A stretch of DNA of 64,000 nucleotides from Rugalucina vietnamica (Eukaryota > Mollusca > Bivalvia > Lucinida > Lucinidae). A program made the translations under genes and the position numbers. The notes under the pieces were generated by a model. That model worked only from the letters and a program-made list of their open reading frames with translations. It made no database searches and was not told the origin of the DNA. Positions 22,364 through 31,489 of this stretch are shown piece after piece (the stretch's first letter is position 1; each line of letters begins with the position of its first letter). The DNA is taken from assembly GCA_964017185.1 (NCBI GenBank), contig OZ024873.1, forward strand, positions 47,974,760 to 48,038,759, given 5' to 3'.

Positions 22364-23126
22364 CTGAATTAGTGCAGGAAGTAAAGTCTGGGATGTAACA
22401 CTGATATTGTCTTGAATCTTCTCTTTTCGATTCGGGTACTTCGTTCACAATATTACAATCATCTGAGAACAGCGTCGACGTGATATTCTTAAACCCAGTT
22501 TCCATTAATTTGGTATAACAGTTGGTTCTCAGGCTCCAGGTCAGCCAGTTGTCTACCCCATGGCACATTGCACAGAAGTAGTTTTGATAGATTGTACCGC
22601 TTTCTAAATTAGACACCCATAGAAAATCATCAAGATCTGTCTGATTGTTACCACTGCATTTGGTCTTGATAAAGTCATCTTTATAATTTTTTGGGCAACT
22701 AGTAATGATGAAATATCGTTTGATACCATCTGTAATACCATTATGAATTGATGTTCTGGCCAATATATCGAGTTTCGTCATTGTGTTTGCGCATACCAGG
22801 TCAGATACTTTGTCTGGCATTGGTTCTATATCCGGACAACAATTTTCTGTTTGGTAACAGGTTGAAACATCACAAGAACAGTCAGAACAACATGAAAAGG
22901 CCGTCTCATTTGTTAACCTCTCCGTTGATGACATTGAACAAAAATCTGTGAACGGGCATAATTCATGTGAAGCATTCAGGATATAATTATTAAGGTCAAA
23001 CGCAACATTATTTCTTACCGTTGTTGTCAAACTTAAATTCCGACTATTACCGCCAAGTTCAAATGCAACGTTATTTCGAATAATTGTTGTCAAACTAAAA
23101 ACAAATAAAAGTTGTATGGACACCAT
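22364..23126 (-). CDS. Gene B exon 1: signal peptide and somatomedin-B-like ectodomain
   Basis: First coding exon, 763 nt, phase 1 at its end; donor CAATTCAG-type |GTAATT as in C. The ATG at 23126 is chosen because the protein aligns from there with gene C (MVSIQLLFVF versus MVFIQLVFVF); an upstream in-frame ATG at 23146 would add seven residues. It has a signal-peptide-like start, a somatomedin-B-like CCSDCSCDVSTC plus NCCPD cluster, and IYQNYFCAMCH. Residues 11-31 and 32-50 form a tandem duplication (SLTT..RNNVAF twice) that gene A lacks. It starts a five-exon model of about 712 residues, all in frame. Confidence 0.85.
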
Positions 23127-23272
23127 TTTTAAATGTTTTAAGGACATCAAATGCTAACGGCGATCTGGGCACCAGTTTTCAGAATGAGGATTGTTGCTGG
23201 GTACAGTGAAATATATATGCCTTTCTTATTTGATCTTTATTGACTTTTTAATGCGAATGGCTAATTAACATT
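23127..23272 (-). promoter_or_regulatory. Conserved upstream region of gene B, candidate promoter
   Basis: Collinear with 4320-4475 of gene C over about 145 bp, then similarity ends abruptly. It holds a TATA-like ATATATATTTC (23210-23220, minus) about 85-95 nt before the start codon. This also marks the 5' breakpoint of the B/C segmental duplication. Confidence 0.4.
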
Positions 23273-24357
23273 GTGTAAATTATACGCATGATGCCCTTTT
23301 TAATTAGAAATTTTCCATTTGGAAATTAAATCAGAGTAATTTGATTAGGACTGTCCGTGTAAGATTCCATCCTTATTTTAGTCTACTTTCTAATTGGTCA
23401 CTGAACACAGTAGACCTTGATCCATTATTAATGCCTTGCTTGGGAGGTTATATAGCACATATGGATATCATGGCATCCCTACTAGTTGGGTAGAAGCCCC
23501 ATAAAATGGAGGCTACTTTCCGACATAACAATAGCTGTTGAAAATCAATCAACCAACATTCAAATTGAAGAAACGTGTATGGTAATAATAGAAATTATTG
23601 TAGAAATGAAGAGAAATTTTATTCGCCCGCTGACCCTGTAACGGCCCTGCAATATTCTATATTTATTGGTACCTACATACGGCATGTACGGGAAATTCGC
23701 TGAACTGTCATTAGACATTGATCCCTTCTTTAAACTAACTACAACGGCTAACTGATATCATGGTTATAAGCGTCATTACAGGTAAAGTATATTGTTTCTT
23801 AAAAATTTCTTGAACTTAAACTTATGCTAAAAATTCAATAACCTATATTAAAATTGTAACAAATTATTATTATGTTTCTTATCAAGTGCTAGAACACCAA
23901 GAACATTACGCAAAGAATGAGAAAAATAGGTATACCCCTGCATACCCCAGTTTTGCTAAATAAAAGTGGGGTTTAAGGAGTAATACGTTTCACGGATATG
24001 TTTTCCTGATGTGTATGGAATAGCATTTTCTTCTGTAGAATTACGTATGCTGTTTCAGTTAATTAATAAAAAATCATTTTTGAACTTAAATAAGAAATTT
24101 TACTCTTCCGCTGACATTTCTGTGTCATGGCTTGGGCTATTAAAACTAAATGAAAGCAATTAAATAAGAAATACAATATCTAGATCGGAATCCTTCGGGT
24201 GTGTGTGGTTGAAATCCCAACATCTAAGTCAAAACTCGGAAACGGAGCCATCGCTTATGGGTATTCAGCATTATTGTTTTGCTCCTGAATAGAAACCCGA
24301 TTACGGCTGAGTTCTATCCAGAACGATCATTTCGATTAAAATACCAGGGGGGCAGTT
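23273..24357. other. Intergenic spacer upstream of gene B
   Basis: No gene seen. 23911-24012 is an R3 copy lacking its hairpin (GGTATACCCCTGCATACCCC, then TTCACGGATATG). The rest is AT-rich and unrecognised. Confidence 0.5.
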
Positions 24358-25283
24358 GTTCAAAAAGGTACAAGTAGGCAACGATCAGGAAATGGCACAA
24401 TCAGAAAAAGATTCCCACTCCAAAAACCGAGGGGGGGGAAAAACCAAACTAACAATACGGTACTTATACCATGAAACATTTCGTAAGCCGAATGAGCAGC
24501 TATTTTCCCAATAGGTGGCCACTCAGTTACCCGACTAAACTTTACTAAAATTATGATAGATACATAAGGCGCCAACAGCACAAAAAAATTTAAACACCAA
24601 GACATAAAACAATAAGAACCACCACAGAAGTATCGTCTTGGAACGATCAGTAATATAAAATTACTGGCGGGCTTCAACCGGTTTTACAGGTACCTAACCT
24701 CACCCTCAGCTTCTGCAGTGGTTCAAAACATTTAGTTGTTCGGTCCTCGTGGTGAATCTCTAACTAGTCAATGAATCATCATGGACAAACAAATAAATCA
24801 TGATAAATTCCATGATGAATAAAAAACCAGGACTCACAGATTGAGTAAGCTGCCCGACGATGGAGATCCGTGGGCGCCCAATAATTTACTTACTCCGGAG
24901 CAAAAGAAAAACACCATTTGAACCCCGGTGGGCCAAGCAACAGACAAGAAGCTCCGGCCCCAACCAACTAAAATAAATAGCTTTATGTTGGGGCCATCAT
25001 AGAATCTGACGCATAGTTATCAACCGTGACTGGGTTAAAAACAAAGCATGCAGACTGTCGCATAATATTTAAGTTATATCCTATATTTCTGTAACGCATT
25101 ATGATTTTTGTGAATTTAAAAGAAAAATCGTTCCTTCCTATAAGTTTCTTAAATTTGTAAACCAAGTCACCATAAAATTCTGGTTCCGATAGGCCCTCGC
25201 ATAAAAGGGTCTTTAGCCCAACATAAAATTTGGAAATCAGTTCAAAGTGTCTGCGATAAAATTTAGAAAAGGTTTTTCGAAGT
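24358..25283 (-). mobile_element. R1 element with coding relic of a retroelement
   Basis: The repeat body runs from AAAAAGGTACAAGTAGGCAA (24363) to about 24985 in minus orientation. Upstream on the same strand, 24990-25283 is open and encodes EPEFYGDLVYKFKKLIGRN, RYRNIGYNLNIMRQSACF, NPVTVDNYA and ASDSMMA. I recognise this peptide family from repeat-derived reading frames in bivalve genomes, close to reverse transcriptase C-terminal regions. It supports R1 as the 3' part of a retroelement; the class is inference. Confidence 0.6.
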
Positions 25284-25850
25284 TTATGAAAAAAGTACAA
25301 GTAGGCAAAGATCAGGAAAAGGCGCAATCAGAAAAAGACTCCCACTCCAAAAACCAAGGTGGGAAAACCAAACTAACAATCAGGTACTTATACCATGAAA
25401 ACTTTTCGTAAGCCGAATGAGCAGCTATTTTCCCAATAGGTGGCCACTCAGTTACCTTAACTTAACTAAAAATATGCAAACATACATAAGGCGCCAACAG
25501 CAAAAAAATATTTTAAACACCAAGACATAAAACAAAAAGAACCACCACAGATACCGATAGCCCTGCTGAAGAAGTTTGGTTGTTAAACATTTATTTCGGG
25601 CATTGAAGTCCGCAACATGATTGCAGACTCTAGTAAACCTAACAAGTTGCGAAATGTATACGCCATAAGAAGCTTAGGTAACTGAGTGGCCACCTATTTG
25701 GAAAATAGCTGCTCATTCGGCTTACGAAATGTTTTCATGGTATAGGTAACTTATTGTTAGTTTGGTTTTTTCCCGCCTCGGATTTGGGACTGGGAACCTT
25801 TTTCGATTGCGCCTTTTTCTGAACGTTGCCTACTTGTACCTTTTTCTACC
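25284..25850. mobile_element. Inverted pair of R1 ends
   Basis: 25284-25553 is an R1 terminus in minus orientation (AAGTACAAGTAGGCAAAGAT, then GGCCACTCAGTTACC). 25672-25850 is the same terminus in plus orientation (GTAACTGAGTGGCC, then TTGCCTACTTGTACCTTTTT). They are separated by about 118 bp of unrelated sequence, forming a large potential hairpin. Confidence 0.65.
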
Positions 25851-25924
25851 AGCGTGGGCCAAAAAATGTTGCGGATCAACTTTTGCAAGTGAGAAAAAAG
25901 TCTGATAAACAGTAAACTTTTTAA

Positions 25925-26440
25925 GACAAACAGGGATTTCAGTGACGACCTGTCTGGCTAGCTCGACGCATAACAGTCACATATAGTCTTTGGTACACAC
26001 AAGAACCGTGGTGTTCTCAATGAAGAGTTTTGATCGTCAAAGAAAGAGAAGAATGCTTCTTTTTTCCGTGCCTATATGCGCCTGCGAGTATTTAAAGGCT
26101 ATCTCTTTGCTCGGACAGGAAGGTCCAGTAATACGAAGGATGTTTCCACATAAATGGTCCTGTCTATTGTATATTTCTTTTCTATCAGTGTGTTTTTCAT
26201 TTTCATAGTACGATTTTCTCGCCGTCGTAGCTGTGCCAGAAATGTGTATCTTCGAAGTTAAAGGAATTTCTATGTCTTTTCTGGCGATCGAAAAGATCCT
26301 CTTGTGTATGAACTCGTATTGGCATGACGGTGTGAAATGCTTTTCAAGCAACACTTCAAGTTGTATATCTTGTCGAGTGTAGGTTGAGGGCACTCTTTGG
26401 TCCTGCATCGCCTTTGTAATGAATGAACAATTAAAATGTC
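25925..26440 (-). pseudogene. Decayed exon 4 relic of the same gene family
   Basis: Translation of the minus strand matches gene B exon 4 in order: FTPSCQYEFIHKRI, KDIEIPLTSKIHISGTATTA, LRITGPSCPSKEIAF, and after a frame disruption ENTTVLVCTKDY. The CPxG start and the first Cys pair are missing, there are stops and frame breaks, and no flanking splice sites were evident. It lies between gene A exon 4 and gene B exon 1. It is probably the remnant of a fourth array member or of a duplicated last exon of gene A. Confidence 0.75.
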
Positions 26441-27593
26441 GATTATAGTACGCACATATAGTCCTTTGTTTATGGTTTTCTTCCAAGTCACGAACAAACT
26501 GAATTAAATTTAGTTCTATAATCTAGAAAAGGCAGAAATCCAATTGTTTCTCATCTCGGTTTTTGGAGTGGGAATTTCTTTCTGATTGCACCAATGCCCG
26601 ATCATTGCCTACGTTTTCCTTTCTACGTCACTCTATCCCAGGCGTCATTGTACATTGGTGCATATGACAGTTATTTATCGTTTTTACCTATTCGTTCAAA
26701 TAATAGTATAGCTATCAATTAAAAATACTAGAAAAGATCCCGCGCAAGTGCGGACTTTTTTTATTTTACATAGGTTTCGAAGATATATTTAATGATGTTG
26801 CATGGGCATTCTGTGTTAAAACAATTTAATGTATAAAATATGTTGATATTTTCATTGATTCAGTAAGTGAGAGCCAAATCAACAGTTTATTTCAGATCAT
26901 TTCAGTATCACTCCAAGCTGCATATTTGATGCTGGTTTTTGCCCTTCGGCAAAATGAATGGTCAAAAATTGATAGGACCTACGTGCTACTGAACTATGCT
27001 GCCCTGTGTCTTTGTTGTTCGTAGGTTCTGCAAACAGGATGTCCACCGAAAAATGCTGCAGTGGCAATCAATATTTTTGGACATTGGCCTCTGTAAAATT
27101 CATTCTCCATTTGTTGTTCATAATCAGTATCGCTGCCCACAAAACCTTGTTTCATTAAAGTAAGCTATTGCCATAGTTCTGCAATCGATCGGGGCTCCCG
27201 CCCATTGGGGCCCAGAAGAAATAGATGGGCTGCTTGTGCCTCCACAATTGAAATACAAATACACAATGTCGTGAAAAATATGAAGAACTGAAAAAAAAAA
27301 GGATCAAAGCCTCTATTTGCGGATGGTAGCAAATTGGGAGACAACATAAGCACGAGTGTATTCCCCTTGCGATCTAGTTTACTTCATGGGAAAGATCTAT
27401 CTATTTCACTTGAACCAATATGATCCAGAGTCTATGAAAATATAATTTTCCCGTACAGCGTTCATAGGCCAGATTATATTTTCCTTTCGATCCTTGAAAT
27501 CAAATAGAATATTTGGAATTTGTGAAACATAAACTAAACCCTGGAGATGCTCATATCAATTGTCTTCTTACTCAGTTAGTTTTACAATACATT
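26441..27593. other. Spacer 3' of gene A exon 4
   Basis: No gene seen. 26560-26625 is an R1 terminus fragment (TTGGAGTGGGAATTTCTTTC). The rest is unrecognised, with short open frames lacking any domain. Confidence 0.5.
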
Positions 27594-28349
27594 CTAAACC
27601 AACGGGGTGATATTTCGAAGGGTTATGATGATAACAGCAGATTCAGGCAACCTACTTATTGCCGACCCACTGGTTTGGCGCATGACTGTATTATAGTCTT
27701 CGATGCACACGCCGACAATTGTTGTTTCATTTAAGTCTTCAAAGTTTTCAAAGAAAGTGAGAAATGTTTTTTTCCTTTTTCCATGTTTAAGCTTCAGAGT
27801 TTCTGAAAATGCTACTTCTATGCGCGGGCACAGCGGTTCTGTAATGTGTAAACGGTTTTTATAGTCACAGTACGTGAACTCATTATCTCGTAAAAATATC
27901 ATTTGGCCTCCACGTATATCATAGTCCGATTTTTCAGCTATTGTAGCCACGGCCGTAAGCCGAATCCGTGATGTTAACTGTATATCTAAATTCTTCCCAG
28001 AAACCGCCAGCACACCCTTATGTATATGATCTAACTGACATGAAGTTGTTGGCATTTTATTGTACCAAACGCGTATTTCTATGTCATCGTTATCGTTGGA
28101 GTAATTCTTTACCTCTACTGAACAGTTGCCGCATGTGTGTAGTCCCGCGTGACTCTCAATTTCATCTGCAATCTTTTCCCCCAACTGCGCTGCGATTTGG
28201 TTATCAGCAATTTCAGACCAGTTGTACTTAATATTGACTATGTACATGATCTCCAGTCCGCCCAAATGAACTATATCAGTGACCACCTGTTTACAGGCCC
28301 CGTTTACTGGTAGACTACCAAGAGGGCACTCTAGCATTCTGCATTGACC
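27594..28349 (-). CDS. Gene A exon 4: cysteine-rich ectodomain segment
   Basis: Exon opens in phase 0 at acceptor ATAATTGCAG|GGTCAATGC and is open for 251 codons to TAG. It aligns throughout with gene B exon 4: CPLGSLPVNGACKQVV, HTCGNCSVEV, TTSCQLDHIHKG, EPLCPRIEVAFSE, VGVCIEDY. N-glycosylation sequons (NWS, NCS, NET) fit an extracellular location. The C-terminus (PESAVIIITLRNITPLV) is short and hydrophobic where gene B also turns hydrophobic. Either the protein ends here or a following membrane exon is missing or lost. The spliced model (exons 1, 3, 4) is 1773 nt and in frame. The 10.3-kb intron before it contains the LTR element. Confidence 0.75.
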   Translation of the reverse strand, partial: GQCRMLECPLGSLPVNGACKQVVTDIVHLGGLEIMYIVNIKYNWSEIADNQIAAQLGEKIADEIESHAGLHTCGNCSVEVKNYSNDNDDIEIRVWYNKMPTTSCQLDHIHKGVLAVSGKNLDIQLTSRIRLTAVATIAEKSDYDIRGGQMIFLRDNEFTYCDYKNRLHITEPLCPRIEVAFSETLKLKHGKRKKTFLTFFENFEDLNETTIVGVCIEDYNTVMRQTSGSAISRLPESAVIIITLRNITPLV

Positions 28350-28382
28350 CTGCAATTATAAAATAACAGGTTATTGATACGC

Positions 28383-28551
28383 GTATAGCCCTAGATGGGA
28401 CGCCGCCTTCTGCGGCGTTACATCTGGGCCTATGCAGTATGTCTTTGTCTCAGAACGCAAGACTTAGCTTTGTTTACTATCCAGGGACAGACCAAGGAAT
28501 TGAAGTTAAAGAAGGGTTCAAATCGACAAAAAATGAAAAATAAATAAATAA

Positions 28552-28590
<39 letters not shown>

Positions 28591-28644
28591 AGATAAAATA
28601 TAAAATTGGAATCAGCTCTTCTCATTTGAGCATGTGCATGAGAA
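28383..28644. mobile_element. R4 hairpin fragment and A-rich tract
   Basis: 28383-28460 carries the R4 hairpin (AGCCCTAGATGGGACGCCGC facing GCGGCGTTACATCTGGGCCT) and a GTCTTTGTCTCA tail. A 35-nt poly-A tract follows at 28554-28588, preceded by AATAAATAAATAAA. Confidence 0.6.
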
Positions 28645-29180
28645 AACCAACAATCTGGGTTTCCGACCAGGTCTGACACAAACCAGGCTGTACAGTGACA
28701 GAAGATGGTTAGAGGCTGAAAATTTTGGATTTAGAAAGTAGAGGAATTGTACTATCCATGTAGCAAAAACAAAGGCGCTGATCAGCTTCGCAGTTACTGC
28801 GAAGCTGATCTGCGCGTTTATTTTCGCCTATGCAGATTGTTGTTTTTTCCATGCGGCGGCTTATTTATTATCAGGATACAGAACATGTCGTTGTAGTGTT
28901 TACCCAATTGCACCTCACTTCCATGTAATGTTAATCCAATTACATCCCACTTTATGTGAGCCGCGATGCAAGAAAACCGGTTTTCCGACCAGGTCCGACA
29001 CAAACCACCAATCTAGTGCTTTAGATGGCAAGAGACTGGAAATTTTGGATTTAAGCAGAGGAATTGCACTATCCGTGTAGCAAAAACAAAGGCACTTAGC
29101 TGCTGCGCAGTTACCATTCAGCTGATCTGCGCATTTGTTTTCGCATATGCAAAAGTCCGGTCATTTCATAGTGTGGCTTC
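28645..29180. mobile_element. Two M5 MITE copies in tandem
   Basis: Copies at 28645-28858 and 28960-29180 share GACCAGGTCYGACACAAACC, GAATTGYACTATCC, GTAGCAAAAACAAAGGC and an apical CAGCTTCGCAGTTACTGCGAAGCTGATCTGCGC-type palindrome (quoted only in part here: GCTTCGCAGTTACTGCGAAG). They end near sequence resembling the reverse complement of GAGCCGCGTCATGAGAAAAC, a terminal motif I associate with abundant bivalve MITEs. Other copies are at 51007-51255 and 61583-61775. Confidence 0.6.
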
Positions 29181-29467
29181 GGGATTTTTATAGTGAAATG
29201 GCGTGTACACAGGAAGACATTTTTATTCAAAACACAAACAAACTACGAGGGGCGAGCAAAATGTTTGAAGACTTTCTTAATAACTTTTATAATTGACGTC
29301 TGATTGTTTTCGTATTTTCACAAGTGTAATAATGGTCTATTGTCTATATTGATGCAAAATATTATTTGTCAAAGCTTAATTTTGATTGGTTGAATTACAT
29401 CGACAAGCACGTGGGGTTTGCTACCCCGGAGCACGCCGTAAAATCTGTTTACATGTTTATAAATATG

Positions 29468-29695
29468 TGTAGGAATTAGGCTCCACCATAGATTGGCTCC
29501 ACCGTGAAAATTATTTTGTATTTTGTTTTTCAGGCGCTTTTGTTTACTGGCGGAGCAGCGGAGCTGTCTCTCTATATAAGGCGGCTCAATGATTATTTTG
29601 TTGTTCAGTGTATTATTAAAATCTGGAGTGAATACATTAATGAAAATGGCTTGTGTTCTTGTGTTTATTTCGAAAGGATTACTTCTTTCGTTACA
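29468..29695 (+). repeat. 5' LTR
   Basis: 228 bp beginning TGTAGGAATTAGGCTCC and ending CGTTACA. It holds a TATA-like CTATATAAGG (29571-29580) and GGCGGAGC (29549-29556). Confidence 0.88.
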
Positions 29696-29696
29696 C

Positions 29697-29712
29697 TGGT
29701 GTCAGAAGTGGG
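29697..29712 (+). promoter_or_regulatory. Primer-binding site, tRNA-Leu
   Basis: TGGTGTCAGAAGTGGG is complementary to the 3' end (with CCA) of animal tRNA-Leu as I know it. It begins one base after the LTR. Confidence 0.8.
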
Positions 29713-29777
29713 ATATTTTCTTACTTAATGAGGTAACTTTTGAACTTTTCTTTAGAATACAAGGAAGGAACACTCTA

Positions 29778-30158
29778 ATGATGCCTATGAAGAATGGTCA
29801 TTCTGTAAACGGAAATGAGAGTGATTCCGGCATTGGCCAGTCATTCTTTCCTCCAGATTTTACAGCAGAAGCATTTGTTAGTACACCAATGACTTCTGAA
29901 CCACCATTGGTACAGGACTGTGACCCAATTCAAGGACATAAACAGCAGTTTGGAAGGTGGGTGAAGTTTGTTATATTTTGGATATTTGTGGCTGTGTCCA
30001 TATTGGTTGTACAGTACGGAGTTGAACAATTCCAAAAGATTAAAATCATATTGAAAGACAGATTGGAAAAAAATGGATTTAGTGAGTTTGTTTTACATCG
30101 TTGTAGGATGTGTGTTTGTGATATCAATTCTAGTGAATATTTATTGCTTGGATCGTAA
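29778..30158 (+). CDS. ORF1 of the LTR element: small membrane-helix protein
   Basis: 126 codons from ATG 29778, upstream of gag and overlapping its start by 86 nt. The first 60 residues are polar. Residues about 61-79 (WVKFVIFWIFVAVSILVVQ) form a clear transmembrane-type helix, followed by a basic, coiled segment. At 30067-30073 an A7 run precedes the overlap with the gag frame, one frame over (+1). No homology is recognised. It could be a genuine accessory ORF, or the N-terminus of a single Gag protein broken by an indel at the A-run. Confidence 0.45.
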   Translation: MMPMKNGHSVNGNESDSGIGQSFFPPDFTAEAFVSTPMTSEPPLVQDCDPIQGHKQQFGRWVKFVIFWIFVAVSILVVQYGVEQFQKIKIILKDRLEKNGFSEFVLHRCRMCVCDINSSEYLLLGS

Positions 30159-30963
30159 TTCATGCAAGATGTCGGAAAGTGCTGTGTCACCTGTGCCTTC
30201 AAGAGGGTTAGCTAAATGCCAAGGGTACCCTGAGGAAAATAGAAGTAAGCATTTAGATAATTCTAGATTTGCAAATCCCGCTAAAGATTTTCCTTGTCGC
30301 CGAACTTTCTCTGGTCATGGTGCAGACGTGTGGCATGATTTCAGGAGATATTTTGAAAATATCTCTATTCTGAATAATTGGACAAGTGAATATTCTAGGA
30401 GAACACTCTTGTGTTGCCTTCGAGGCCAGGCGGAGGCATACGCTTATGGTTTGCCTTCATTACAGCAAAATGATTTAAAGTTGTTACTGGAGAAATTGGA
30501 GGAGCGCTTTGGTCTAGCTAACATGAAAGACAGTTTTATTGCTGATGCAAAGTTAAGACGAAAGCAAAAAGATGAGACTTTTCGTGAGTTTGGTCAAGCT
30601 GTTGAAGATTTATACCGGAAAGCATATACAAACAATATGGATATTGTGAAAGAACAGGCAATGATAACTTTTTTGGATAACTGTCACGAGTCCGTAGACT
30701 TCCGCCTTGCTGTAACACGAACAAGCCCAAAGACAATCCAAAAAGCTGTGATAAATGCGATGAAAGAAGAGAGCTTGCGCTTGACAGAGGTTGAAAAACC
30801 AAAGAAGAATTTCCAACAGATTCACAATGTTCGAGGACGATCTCCGAGATATGACCGCGGAGGCAGACGTTATAGTTTCCGTGGAAGAGGTCGAGGTTCA
30901 TCAACAGGTAATCAGAGCGGAGCTTCAAATTCGTCTCAGCTAATGGAAACGCAGATCAGTTAA
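30073..30963 (+). CDS. gag: gag of the LTR element, with N-terminal membrane helix
   Basis: 296 codons from ATG 30073. Residues about 4-25 are strongly hydrophobic (VSLFYIVVGCVFVISILVN), which is unusual for a gypsy Gag. Residues from about 80 to 210 resemble a retrotransposon Gag capsid: WHDFRRYFENISILNNW, LRGQAEAYAYGL, LEERFG, FREFGQAVEDLYRKAY. The C-terminus is RG-rich (RGGRRYSFRGRGRGSS) rather than carrying a CCHC knuckle, so nucleic-acid binding is probably through RG repeats. The pol frame opens at about 30944 and overlaps the gag end by about 20 nt, one frame over (+1). Confidence 0.75.
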   Translation: MDLVSLFYIVVGCVFVISILVNIYCLDRNSCKMSESAVSPVPSRGLAKCQGYPEENRSKHLDNSRFANPAKDFPCRRTFSGHGADVWHDFRRYFENISILNNWTSEYSRRTLLCCLRGQAEAYAYGLPSLQQNDLKLLLEKLEERFGLANMKDSFIADAKLRRKQKDETFREFGQAVEDLYRKAYTNNMDIVKEQAMITFLDNCHESVDFRLAVTRTSPKTIQKAVINAMKEESLRLTEVEKPKKNFQQIHNVRGRSPRYDRGGRRYSFRGRGRGSSTGNQSGASNSSQLMETQIS

Positions 30964-31426
30964 ACGAGTAAAGACCGACTCGGTAGGCCACGAGAAGGTC
31001 GAATCAATTAAAAGGCCTAAAATCAACAAAAACAAAGTTAACGTTCAGCTAAAGCCTAACATGAAAGTCTCAGGGAAAATTTGTTGCATACCTATTTCGT
31101 GGAAAATTGATACAGGTGCCAAGAAAACTTTTATTTCGCTTAATGCATATAAGCGTATTCCATACAGAAGTAGACCTGGACTGAAACCAACAAAACAAAA
31201 GTTTGTTGCTGCTAACGGTGGTTATGTACAATGTGACGGTGAAACTGTAATTGAAATGAAGTTTGGTGATATGGAAGTGTTTTTCCCAGTCATTGTCGGA
31301 GGTGTTACACATAATTTGTTAGGTGAAGATTTTATTAGCCATTTTCAATGTAACTTTGACCATGCAGAACGAGAATTTGTCATTTGTAAAGGAGACATTG
31401 TTGATAAGATGACAGTGGTTCTGTAA
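30944..31426 (+). CDS. pol: Pol: aspartic protease region
   Basis: The pol frame begins here. The retropepsin active site is DTGA (31109-31120) in WKIDTGAKKTFISL, and GGVTHNLLGEDFI matches the conserved ILG-type flap partner. It would process the Gag-Pol polyprotein. The frame is closed by TAA at 31424-31426; a short out-of-frame stretch follows before coding resumes near 31490. Confidence 0.8.
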   Translation, partial: WKRRSVKRVKTDSVGHEKVESIKRPKINKNKVNVQLKPNMKVSGKICCIPISWKIDTGAKKTFISLNAYKRIPYRSRPGLKPTKQKFVAANGGYVQCDGETVIEMKFGDMEVFFPVIVGGVTHNLLGEDFISHFQCNFDHAEREFVICKGDIVDKMTVVL

Positions 31427-31489
31427 GTCTAGATGTAAACGTCTAGCTCGTGTTGCTTTAGCAGATACAACATTATGCCTGAATGTTAG

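Noticed and set aside
24360..24677. Open frames inside R1 copies (also at 17835-18119 and 54107-54358)
   Set aside because: They do not persist between copies of the repeat, so they are chance frames.
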